64,000 bases of DNA from Ctena decussata. Its lineage: Eukaryota > Mollusca > Bivalvia > Lucinida > Lucinidae. Positions within the stretch are counted from its first letter, which is position 1, and each line of letters begins with the position of its first letter. Location: NCBI GenBank assembly GCA_963989385.1, contig OZ022499.1:49279757-49343756 (forward strand), written 5' to 3'. Made by a program: the position numbers and the translations under genes. The notes under the pieces are model-generated. The model was not told where the DNA came from. It worked only from the letters and a program-made list of their open reading frames with translations, and searched no databases. Below are positions 21,583-31,058 of the stretch, piece by piece.

Positions 21583-22492
21583 ATATACTGAACGCCAAAA
21601 GAAACGCATACAAAGTATATATATTAATTTTTCAAAAGCAGGCATCTGCTGCTAGTTTTTGTCTTGTTAGTTTGACGTGTCCATGAGTTTTTGTGAAAAA
21701 GAATGTCTGAAATCCCCAATATCTCTTAAACTGTAACTGTGAAAACCAACACTTAAAAGTTACAAAAAAAACACGCCATCTTTAAGGGGTTATATTCTCA
21801 GCTGCAGAATCTTTGTGAATCACGATTTACCTGGGGTTGTGAATCTCTGTATCAGAAGAAAATTTTCTATAACTCATTTTGTTCTTTGGCTGCCTTTAAT
21901 TCTAGAAAAACGAGATAAAGAAAGTTAGGTATTAAGAAAGCGCAAACAGACATTTCACTTTAACATAGGCTTTTTCCACAGAACATTCTAACTCTGATAT
22001 GTTCAAACAGAAAAGGAAAATCCTTGTAACAGTAGTAATACTGTAGTTAAATGCAACGCATAAAATCATTCGTAAAAGAAACCGCAGCGTAAAGCCATAA
22101 AAAAGTGCCGTTATCGGTCTTCAGAAATTCCTCTTTGTTTAATACAAAGGGAGGTAATTTGAAAATGGGCCGATTTCATAGCGCTGTCGTTTAATAAATA
22201 ACAATGATATTCATATGAATTTGGCGGTTTTCTAACAGTTGATTATCAGAGACCATTTCTGAACACAATATGCTTTATTGGAAAAGGAAAGATTACTCTT
22301 GCAATGGAATTTAATGTTTTTCGAGAAAGTGAGATACTCTTTTACGAAAGATTTAAATCATGATAAGTTCATCGTGTACTGTGGTCGGGTGAAAATCATA
22401 GTCTATGCAATGATCGATTTTGACTTGCCTAGTGACTGTGCCGGGAAAAAAGAACATAAATTTGTATGCGTTTCTTTTGGCGTTCAGTATAT
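21583..22492. mobile_element. mariner-like non-autonomous element, 0.9 kb, TA-flanked
   Basis: Terminal inverted repeats TATACTGAACGCCAAAAGAA then ACGCATACAAA are essentially perfect over about 32 bp at both ends, and the outermost bases allow a TA target duplication. The interior has no transposase-like frame; the 90-codon frame at its right end runs through the TIR and is not credible. Near-perfect TIRs suggest a relatively young copy. Confidence 0.82.
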
Positions 22493-22559
22493 CATTAAAC
22501 GATGCTTAAATTTTAAAGTTGGAAATGCCAAATTCAAACAAGGGTCCTAACTCTATCAA

Positions 22560-22881
22560 AATTTACGGAATTTTCCAAAAAGCTTATCAGGAATCTACTC
22601 CTTATACCCAACTAGTAGATCAAAGCCATAGCTCAAGTACTTTTTAAAATAACAAGACAGCCATCTCATTTTTTCAAAAGAGGCATAACTCTAAAAGCGG
22701 GCATAACTTGGAAAAGTTATAAATATGTCAGCTATTATTCCATGAGGAATCCATATATGAAATTTCAAGACCCTAGCTGGCAGGGTTCCAAAGTCATGAA
22801 AAAGTGTGACTCACGCACGCACGAACGAAAGGACAAGCCAAAAGCAATATGCCCCACCAACTTTTTCAAAGTTGGGGGCAT
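22560..22881 (+). repeat. fragment of a hairpin-ended tandem-core element
   Basis: It ends with CGCACGCACGAACGAAAGG, CAATATGCCCC and the hairpin CCAACTT-tttc-AAAGTTGG followed by GGGGCATA, the same kind of 3' end as the larger elements at 26297 and 33734. The internal CATAACTC..AAA units are short and truncated. A related 3' end (CAATATGCCCCAGCACTTTT) lies near 50709. Confidence 0.55.
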
Positions 22882-22886
22882 AAACA

Positions 22887-23014
22887 CTTACAGCGCCAAA
22901 AATGAAAATAGTTGAATTTGCAAACAGCGTAGATCCAGATGACGCGGTTCAGCATGAGCTATCTCATCTGGATCTACAACGGTTGTCCTCTACAAGTCAT
23001 TAAATTTTCAAAAG
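22887..23014. mobile_element. MITE with central GTAGATCC hairpin, copy 2 (partial, SINE inserted at its edge)
   Basis: AGCGCCAAAAATGAAAATAG, TTTGCAAACAGCGTAGATCC and the hairpin to GGATCTAC match 18455-18662. The sequence is interrupted by the SINE at 23014, and GGCGCTTAA after that SINE may be the displaced right end. Confidence 0.6.
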
Positions 23015-23212
23015 TCCCGGTAGCTCATTGGGTTATGCGCCGGCCTGCTGATCTAGCAGTACCGAGTTCAATTTCGGCCAGAGACGGAACTCTTTCCAAT
23101 TGTTAACGTGATTCGATTGCACACAAACTTTTATCACCCTCCGATCGTCCTGATATGACTGAAATACTCTTAAAAAGGACATAAAATCGCAAGTCATTCA
23201 TCCATCCAAGGG
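23014..23212 (+). mobile_element. tRNA-derived SINE, older copy
   Basis: GGTAGCTCATTGGGTTATGC (A box), a degenerate B box GAGTTCAATTTC, GATATGACTGAAATACTCTT, AAAAGGACATAAAATCGCAAG and a CATC tail match the young SINE at 19981-20182 along its length but with many substitutions. Confidence 0.8.
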
Positions 23213-23380
23213 CGCTTAATATTAAACCACTTTACTGGCAGATCAATATACCACAAATTAATTTATTCGAGTGAGTTGATGCTAGAAGGTTTTCCAGTGT
23301 TTGCACATGAGGAAGGGAGAAAGACAAAGGCAATCTGTTCATTGATAGTTCAATCGTTTTTATACATAATTTACATATTT

Positions 23381-23618
23381 GAGCCCCGACATGAGAAAAC
23401 CAACAAAGTGGTGGTGCGCCCAGCGCAGACTCAAATCAGCCTGAGCATCCGCTCGTTCTGATCAGACTCTTCACTAAGCGCTCAAATGGTAGCTTAGGGT
23501 CTAAGCTACCTCCATGCGGAGAGCAAAGACTCTGATCAATCTGGGCGGATGCCCAGGCTGATCTAAGTCTGCGCTGGGCCCACAACCACTTAGCTGTTTT
23601 TTCACGTGTCGCGGCTCA
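23381..23618. mobile_element. palindromic MITE, GAGCCGCGACACGA family, copy 4
   Basis: GAGCCCCGACATGAGAAAAC at left, complement GCGACACGTG then GCGGCTC-type end at right, with TAGCTTAGGGTCTAAGCTA in the centre. It is more diverged than copies 1 and 3. Confidence 0.85.
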
Positions 23619-23845
23619 ATTATACTGTTATCGTCAATAACAAAACAAGTGACATGTCCTTAAACATTTTCTTTGGCTTAATATATTGCACTTACACTAT
23701 CACATTCATTTTATTCTTAATTCAAATATAACCGAAATTTCAAAACTGTCCCACCGCATCTCTGGTATCAAACCAAAAGCCTCCCGTGTCTATAAAGTGG
23801 TGACAAAAAAAAACCCGCATTATTACATCCACCATGTACAAATCA

Positions 23846-24117
23846 GGCCTCGAGGTTATACAACTTTTTTCATGCTCAACTCAGCTGAGCATGAAATTTT
23901 ACCAGCTAGAAAATAGCAAATTACTGATAAGTACAGTTTTTTTCCTTGCTCAGTTTAGTACAGTTGTTTTCTTGCTCAGTTTAACAGAATATGAAATTTT
24001 CTCTGCTTATGAATATGAAAATGCCAACATAAGTTGGCATTTTCATATTTATCAGCAGAGAAAATTTCATGCTCAGCTGAGTTGAGCATAAAAAAAAGTT
24101 TTATAACCTTGGGGCTA
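23846..24117. repeat. long palindrome, about 270 bp, AGCCCCAAGGTTATAA-type ends
   Basis: Outer arms GGCCTCGAGGTTATACAACT and its diverged complement enclose CATGCTCAACTCAGCTGAGC arms. A perfect inner palindrome of ATATGAAAATGCCAACAT and its complement lies at about 24013-24049. It is probably a foldback MITE; internal frames on + are repeat-derived. Confidence 0.75.
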
Positions 24118-24135
24118 GAAAACACTTCTCAGTGC

Positions 24136-24375
24136 AGTGCTCCCGGTAAGAAGGGATAACAGGGATAATTATGGGATAATTTTTTCTTATTTTCCTATCA
24201 CAACGTATGTCGTGACCGTCATTAGAACCGTCTCGGCGGGAGCTACCGGGGCTCTCGAGAATTCTAAGACTCTCGGCGAGACGATTCTAATGAGGGTCAC
24301 AGCATACGTTTTTGTGGAGAAATATGGAAACTTATCCCTTATTTATCCCTGTTACCCCTTTTTATCTCGAGCGCT
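24136..24375. mobile_element. palindromic MITE, ATCCCT/GGGATAA family, copy 1
   Basis: Ends CTCCCGGTAAGAAGGGATAA and (reverse) CTCGAGATAAAAAGGGGTAA are followed on both arms by CAGGGATAA.TA.GGGATAA, ACAACGTATG-type sequence, GACCGTCATTAGAACCGTCT and complement. Related copies are at 60071-60271 and 63768-63944, with a half copy at 17125. Confidence 0.7.
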
Positions 24376-24496
24376 GACATTTCCTGTCTACAATCTTGTC
24401 AACATGGTCAACAGCCAAGTTGTAGTACAATTTCAACATTTTGGGCGGAGTCTTCCATGTTGAATTTAGCCATGTACCATCGAAATGGCTTTTGCT

Positions 24497-24721
24497 TTAA
24501 CATTTTAAGCGCCGGTGACGAAAATAGCATAATTTGCAGAGTAGATCCTGATGAGGCGGCTCATAATGAACCGCCTCATCTAGATCTACACTGTTTGCCC
24601 TCTAGTCTTTGAACTGTCAATATGTAATGCCTTGGACAAGGATTTTTTTTTTTTTTTATTTTTTTTTTTTTTTTGGCAGACGTAAAATTTGTCGTCTGCT
24701 TCTTAGTGCTTAAAGAGTTAA
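24497..24721. mobile_element. MITE with central GTAGATCC hairpin, copy 3
   Basis: TTAACATTTTAAGCGCC at left and GTGCTTAAAGAGTTAA at right are imperfect inverted ends. The hairpin GTAGATCCTGATGAGGCGG / CCGCCTCATCTAGATCTAC lies at 24541-24590, and GCAGACGTAAAATTTGTCG follows a long T tract. Confidence 0.72.
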
Positions 24722-24856
24722 AGGCAATATAATTAACCAGCTTCATTCAGAGAACCAGCTGAAGTAAGAATCTACCGGTAATCTTATTTACCTATAAAAC
24801 ATCCGGCTCCTCATTATAACCAATGGGAGGCTCTACTTTTCAAAATTTTCCAGAGG

Positions 24857-24950
24857 ATCTTACACGAGTGGTCATTTCAAATGAAACTTATGAAACGAGC
24901 CTTCGGCGAGTTTCATAAATTTCATATGAAATGACCATGCGTGTAAGATT
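24857..24950. repeat. palindromic foldback, about 94 bp
   Basis: ATCTTACACGAGTGGTCATT / AATGACCATGCGTGTAAGAT arms and an inner CATTTCAAATGAAACTTATG-type arm close on a CGAGCCTTCGGCGAG loop. Confidence 0.75.
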
Positions 24951-25952
24951 CGATTTATCATATAACCCTTTAAAATTGAGCATTATTTTAATTAGGAAAC
25001 GCATTGTTTGCATGGACGTTGTCAATGATGTTACATGTATGCGCCAAAGTGTTATTACACGTGTGGTCATACGATTTTTATGACACGATGTTATCCTCTG
25101 AAAAACAGCGACGTCATATGATAAAAATATGTAATCTTGAACAGAAACTTTTTATGCACAACAGCTTTCCACCAAAAACATGATATGATTGGGAAAAGGG
25201 CACAATGATCAACTAAGGTATGACCCGAGTTCACTGACTCACTCAAAGACAAGATCAGAAATCTAGAGATGTCTTAGATTTTTCTATTTCAGCCTGCTGC
25301 CTTAGTCTAGGCTATGCAAACTGACTCACTTTGTCAATCAATTGCATCTCAGTTACACTTCACAGCTAATTTGAGCATACCCACTTGTTACCTGTCATGT
25401 AAATTACATGCAGAATATAGAATACGAGTGAACTCGGCTTTAACGTCCCACCAGACACATACAGAGACGGGACAGAAATGCCAATGTAGATTTCTGATAA
25501 GCTGCCAGTCATATAAAATACATGCACAAGGTGAAATGTGTTATTAAATATGGTATTTGAGAGAAGTAATCCATGATGGGATTAAGACCGCAACAAGACT
25601 CAGGCATGACAATAAATAATTTGAAAACTGAGATTTCCTTGTCCCGACCTCAACCCCGTAACAGATTCTATTAATCTTTCGCGTGGAAGTTTTGGTTTAG
25701 TCACAGTTAGCTTATAAGTTTGATCATTCACAAATGTATATGTGCAAAGCTGCGTTATCCCTCGGCAAACCTTTGTAAGTCCACAAGAATCTGTCTAATA
25801 TTTATATCAGTACTGTTAGAACTAAGGAGATAATAAGAAACATCAGATCCAAAGAATTTTATCACAGAAATGAATGAGATCAAAATTACACAAAAGTACA
25901 TAATTATAATCAACTTCATCAGCTTAAAATAAAATATTGCACTACAAAAGAG
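24951..25952. other. region downstream of the minus-strand host gene (3' UTR or 3' flank)
   Basis: This lies 3' of the last coding exon (25953-26039). I see no clear AATAAA on the minus strand in the first 150 bp and no repeat I can name. Short frames on + (25314-25547) have no motif. Confidence 0.35.
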
Positions 25953-26039
25953 TCATGTTGTCTGATGTCTAATACTGGTCCCTCGGCGACGTTCGTACTC
26001 TTCAATTTTCTGTCTTTGGCTTTGAACAGTCTCTTTCAA
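25953..26039 (-). CDS. terminal coding exon of a coiled-coil host gene
   Basis: Minus strand: TTTCTTTACAG acceptor, then 28 codons beginning LKETVQSQRQKIEEYE, then TGA at 25955-25953. It starts in phase 0, matching the phase-0 end of the exon at 46016-46093. The Leu/Ile heptads of that exon continue directly into LKETVQS, so the two exons together make one leucine-zipper-like coiled coil despite an intervening intron of about 20 kb. After the coil come basic residues (ERRRG) and a short tail. The function is not recognised. Confidence 0.72.
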   Translation of the reverse strand: MKETVQSQRQKIEEYERRRGTSIRHQTT

Positions 26040-26205
26040 CTGTAAAGAAATAGAAAATAGCTTGAAGTATGTTGCTCTTATCCTTTATGTCAGATACAAA
26101 GGAAATGGCATAAAAGAGGTTATATAAAGCCTTTACGATGACGCACTACCAACTAACGCACACCAGCGTGAAATATATGAAAACAGAACGCAATCATTTC
26201 CTTGT

Positions 26206-26256
26206 CCAACAAGAGCTTCGCAAAGCGGCGCATAATACGCCCGTTTCAGTGTCACG
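26206..26256 (+). repeat. 5'-end fragment of the ATACGCCCG hairpin element family
   Basis: CAACAAGAGCTTCGCAAAGC then ATAATACGCCCGTTTC match the start of the element at 33734; the rest is absent. Confidence 0.6.
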
Positions 26257-26296
26257 AAAAAGTTACAGAAGGAACAAGATTGTTTATATACTGAAC

Positions 26297-27921
26297 AACA
26301 AGAGGCCCAGGGGCCACAAAGCTCACCAGATCTCTAGCTCAAAATTGCTGCCACATTAATATAGGCTCAAGATTGCTGTCACATTTGTAATGGTGAATAC
26401 AAAATATATAACTACAAAGTCTCAGTCTGACAGTCTGATGTGTTGATAACAAAATATATAACTATCTTCCACATTTTGATTGCCCTGGCAACAAAAAAGG
26501 ATAACTTTCTAAGAATTTTTTGTGATTATTTTTCCCCTTTGGTTGCCATGATCAAAATGAGCAGTGTGCAGAAAAAGTATAGGGCTAATTGAAGACCACT
26601 CTAGGAATATTTCTGAAAATGTAGGTTCAGAATACATGTATCTGCAATGACTTAGCAATGAATCCCATTTATTATTCTTTTCCATTATAAGTTGCCATAC
26701 CAACCATGTCCTTTGAACAGTGACAATGGAAAACATGAAATCTGTAAAGGCTAATATGATCTGTATGTCTATGAAGTCTCTGCCTCATAGAGCAAATGGT
26801 TTCCGACATGATAATCTAAGGTATTTTTTTTTCTTCTATTTTTTCATTTTGGTAACCAATAAAAAGAGCAGTGGGCCATAAAACATATAGCTTATAAAGA
26901 CTTCTCAAGGAACATTTCTATGAAAGTTTTGTCAAAATATCTGCAATGGCTTGGCAGTAAATGCCATTTTTTGATTTTCCCCATTATAAGTCAATGAAAC
27001 TAAGTTGCCATAGCAACCAAACTAAGAAACCGATTTTCATAATGAACATAAAATTTCAATCCCCTAGCCCAAGGATGCTACAGATAAAATCTGGGCCCAA
27101 TTGGTCCATTGGCTTCAGAGCAGATAATTTTTTAAGTATTTTTTTTTTTCTGTTTTTGCATTTTGGTTTCCATGGCAACCAATATAAAGCGCAGTAGGCT
27201 AAAAAACATAAACCTGATAAAAGTCTCCTCAAAGGAACATTTCTATGAAAGTTTTATCAAAATACATTTGATGGCTTAGCAGTAAATGCCAGTTTACAAT
27301 TTTCCCGATTGTAAGTCTATAGGAACTCTAAGTTGCCATAGCAACCACACTGAAAAGCAGATTTTCATAAAAAACACAAACACAAACTTTCAATCCCCAA
27401 GCCCAAAGATGCTACAGATGAAATCTTGGCCCAATCAGCCTAACGGTTTCAGAGAATATAATTTTTAAATATCTGTTTTTGTTCTTTTTCGCATTTTGGT
27501 TTCCATGGCAACCAATAAAAAGAGCAGTGGGCCTAAAAACATATGGCTGATGGAAGCCTTCTTAAGGAACATTTCTATAAAAGTTTTGTCAAAATATCTG
27601 CAATGGCTTGGCAGTAAATGCCATTTTTCGATTTTCCCCATTATAAGCCTATGGGAACTCTAAGTTGCCATAGCAACCAAACTAATTAGCCGATTTTCAT
27701 AAAAAACACAAACTTTCAATCCCCCAGCCCAAGGATGCTACAGATAAAATTTGGGCCCAATCGGCCCAGTGGCTTCAGAGGAGATGTTGTTTGAAAGTGT
27801 TGACGGACGACAGACGACGACATACGACGACATACGACAGACGACGACGACGACGACGACGACGACGGACAACTGCCTATCCTATAAGCTCCCCCGGAGC
27901 CTTCGGCTCTGGTGAGCTAAA
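26297..27921 (+). mobile_element. tandem-core/hairpin element, core unit about 330 bp
   Basis: Starts ACAAGAGGCCCAGGGGCCAC with AGCTCACCAG close behind. Three core units (about 26820-27135, 27140-27470, 27478-27790) each contain GGTTTCCATGGCAACCAAT, GAACATTTCTATGAAAGTTT, CAGTAAATGCCA, TAAGTTGCCATAGCAACCA and CAATCCCC.AGCCCAA. Then follow an (ACG)n microsatellite (about 27803-27870) and the 3' hairpin CCGGAGCC-ttc-GGCTCTGG before TGAGCTAAA. Reading frames in the core repeat themselves and are not genes. It lies in the 20-kb intron of the host gene. Classification as a pearl/Helentron-like element is inferred from the architecture. Confidence 0.72.
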
Positions 27922-27984
27922 AATAAAAACTTGACGGTTTTTATTTCTTAATTCTGGCCAACCTAGCGAATATGTAATGATCAT

Positions 27985-28850
27985 ATGGATTTTTTCGAGT
28001 TGGATAGACGTCTGATTACCTAAATCATGAAAAACTATTTGTAAATTTTTGTCCTGTCCGGAGTTATCTAACTTATGCCTATTTTAATGATTCAGATCAG
28101 AACTTTAATTTGCGCATGCGCCGAGGCAAGTTTTCTTGTACACAATAAACAGTAATTCCAATACGCAAAGAAAACACTTTAAACGCGTATTTCAATTGTA
28201 ATCACAATCTGAAAATAACGTTCAAAGATTCAAAACTTTCAGATTATCTCCCTTTGAATTAAACATATAGAGACTTTTGAGATGTCATATGTTCTATACC
28301 AGTGTGTCTTTTTTGTTACTTCCTTGAGGAGTTGTTTAATTGTCTTGCAAACTCAATGTCTTTATTACTAAATTTATTTGAAAGCCATATCTTAAACTTC
28401 CATAAAGACTTTAAAGTGTAATGAGAATTCCACTGAAACTCAATTTCTGAGTTCATAATGGCGTGGACTGAGGTTTTTCGTCTGGTTCTCACGGCCACCT
28501 AGTCGACCGTGCATCGGCATAAATTTAGCTTACAAGTCCATACAAATTGGATTTAATAATGGAAAGGCATTACTAACAGAATTTTTATCATTGAAGCAGA
28601 CCTCAATAATTTTAAATTCAGTAATTGTTTGGTTTTGGGCATAGAAAACAGAAATGTGCCCTTGGGACGTTTACAATAGCCTCACTCTTCCTGTTTCTAA
28701 AGAATCTTAAATTTTGTGTGACTCTGATATTACCAAATGAGAACTTTTTCTGAAATTAAAAGAATTTTTATGCATTACTTTTTCTCGACTACCGTAGGAT
28801 GAAAAATAGCGACTGTCAAGTTTTTATTTTTGCAAAGTATAGAAGGATGG
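27985..28850. repeat. paralogous segment B (partner of 2055-7170), lacking the LINE and hairpin element
   Basis: It aligns piecewise with 2055-2490, 3723-3900 and 6882-7170, in order and orientation. Here the sequence runs through both insertion points: CAATGTCTTTATTACTAAAT at 28354 and TTACAAGTCCATACAAATTG near 28530. It is therefore the unoccupied state for both elements. Confidence 0.75.
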
Positions 28851-29824
28851 ACAGGCAGACAAACAGGGGAAACAGCTCTGTAATTAATGGCTGCAATGTT
28901 ATTAAAACATCTAACACATCAAATACTGTTAGTATGTCAAAAATCAGCTTCCAAGGTGAAACTTCTAAGAAGTTGAGAAATGCCAAAGTCAAACAAAGGA
29001 GAAAATTCATAAACTAAGTAAACTATAGTACCATTCATGGTCATAATATATTCCCTTAAAAATACACACATCACCATAAACTTTAGTAAAATATTTCCAA
29101 CAGTTAAGGAGTAACAGAGTAAAACGGAAATGGACAGAAGAGCACATAATTCAGTAAGCCAGAAGTGTGGTTCTTGCTCAGGATACATTGTCCCATTATT
29201 ATACTCATTCCTACAAAGTATCATTAAAATATTTCAAAGGATTAAGGAGTTATGGAGTGAATGGGGGAATGGGGCTAGCCTAAAAATATAATCAAAGGGA
29301 GGTTACTCGAAAATTAAGGGGGAGTTACCATTCTTATATGTGACATACCATCTTGTGAACATACACATTGCTATAAAGTTTCATCAAGATATTCCAAATG
29401 GTTACTAAGTTATTGAATGCACAAGATTAGTATACACAAAATAGCCTAAAGAAACTAATCAAAGGGATGCAACTCCAAAATGAAGAAAGGGAGAGCAACC
29501 ACTGTTATACGCAACACATCGTCGGACCCTCATACATATTGCTATGACGTTTCATCAAGTGTCCCAAACGATTATCTAGTTATGGCGCGCACAAGACTAG
29601 TAGGGTTAAAAATAATCAAATGAGCATAACTTGGAGACGAAGAAAGGGGGAGTAATAATTACTGTGCGCGACACTTTGCCCCATCCTAATATATATGCCT
29701 ACAAAATTTCATGAAGATATCACAAACGGTTACTGAGATATGGTGCACACAAGAATGTTGATGGACAGACGGACGGACAGCGCCACGCCATTATACGTCC
29801 GTTTTTTTCAAAACGGGCGTATAA
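28851..29824 (+). mobile_element. tandem-core/hairpin element of the ATACGCCCG family, 5' end not clear
   Basis: Diverged units of roughly 100-150 bp repeat with CATTGCTAT.A.GTTTCATC, AAGATATTCCAAA, GGTTACTAAGTTAT and AATCAAAGGGA. GATGGACAGACGGACGGACA then leads to the 3' hairpin ATACGTCCGTTTT / AAAACGGGCGTAT at 29793-29823. It is the same family as 33734-34913. Frames at 28799-29224 are repeat-derived. Confidence 0.65.
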
Positions 29825-29884
29825 AATACAACTACCAATATCATGCATCACACAATGAAACAAATTCTTTGCTAATTAAGAATT

Positions 29885-30081
29885 GAAATTTGATTTCTCA
29901 GCGTTCATCGTGTGATGAAGCCAGTGGGCGGAACTAAAATTCCATGAAGCGCGCAGCGCTTCTTGAACAATTTTAGCGACGACCACTGGCTTCTTCACAC
30001 GCTGAGATCACTACGAGAGATCACTATGGCCAATTGGGGCTTAGTAACAACCAACGATGAACGCTGAAAAATCGAATTTTT
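29885..30081. repeat. nested palindrome, about 195 bp
   Basis: The outer arms carry TTTCTCAGCGTTCATCG / CGATGAACGCTGAAAAATCG. An inner palindrome (29911-30001) has GTGATGAAGCCAGTGGGCG against its complement and a GAAGCGCGCAGCGCTTC loop. Confidence 0.75.
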
Positions 30082-30321
30082 ATTCTTATATTTACACTTT
30101 AAGACCCTTCCTGTGCTGTATTCGTGCTAATTTAATGTACGAGAAGGATATGCAAAATATGCGTCGAAGACAAGACAGAAACGACATATTCGGCCATTAC
30201 GTTAAACAGCCGTCGCCATAACGTATCATCAATCGAACATTACGTAGACCAATCAAGACGTTTGTTTACCTTAGACGTCGCTTGACGACAACGTCACATG
30301 ATCAACTGTCGTTCATGGGTT

Positions 30322-31058
30322 TACGAGGGGCGTTCGGAAAGTTTTGCAAATGAAATAATTTCTCAGTAACCATCACAAAGACAGAACATCTGATTGCAAA
30401 AGCACATAAAGCTAAGATATGCGTAGAGAAGTCTGCCAACACGGTGTATTTTTTTAAAAAAAGAACGCATTTTTAACTAGAGGTACACCCTAAAGACACT
30501 GCAGAATTTTACTTAAGGAGACCGTAATTTATATACCAGCAGTCATTGATTTTTTTATCTTTGTTAGTTGAAGACAATGTCCAGACAATGTTGTCCTGTA
30601 AATATCGCGGAAATTTTTTTTCTAGGTTCCATACTGGCCCGGAAATATGTATTATCCGTACTTTATGTAGTATCAAATTTTCCATTTATACTAAAATTTA
30701 ACGATTTTCTAATGAAAACAATTGTATCAGCAGTCAACATCTTGTCAGCAAGAGCATTTACATGGGTCAAGGAAAACATGTCAATAAATTCAAATTAATG
30801 CCAAAAATGAAGCCTCTACTAACGCTTTCAAAAATGACGTTAGCGTTTATTTCAGAAACGTCATATGAACTGCGCATTGCTTTTTTACATATAAAATTAG
30901 CCCAGTGGTATGACTGGGACCTATTAAAATACGTTGTAACTCAATAAGAAAAAGTGTCTTTGTATAGTGTTTGGTATCATTGTAAAGGCAAAATTCAATG
31001 CTTTTAGTATATGCAAAGTCATGAGGCCATTTGCAAAACTTTTCGAACGCCCCTCGTA
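30322..31058. mobile_element. mariner-like non-autonomous element, 0.74 kb, TA-flanked
   Basis: TIRs TACGAGGGGCGTTCGGAAAG then TTTTGCAAATG match the right end (reverse TACGAGGGGCGTTCGAAAAG) at about 29 of 31 positions, with TA at both boundaries. The frames inside have no transposase motif. It differs from 11640-12597 in length and interior but shares CGAGGG ends. Confidence 0.8.

Noticed and set aside
22278..22550. 90-codon frame encoding CAGKKEHKFVCVSFGVQY
   Set aside because: It runs across the right TIR of a mariner-like element and out into unrelated DNA.
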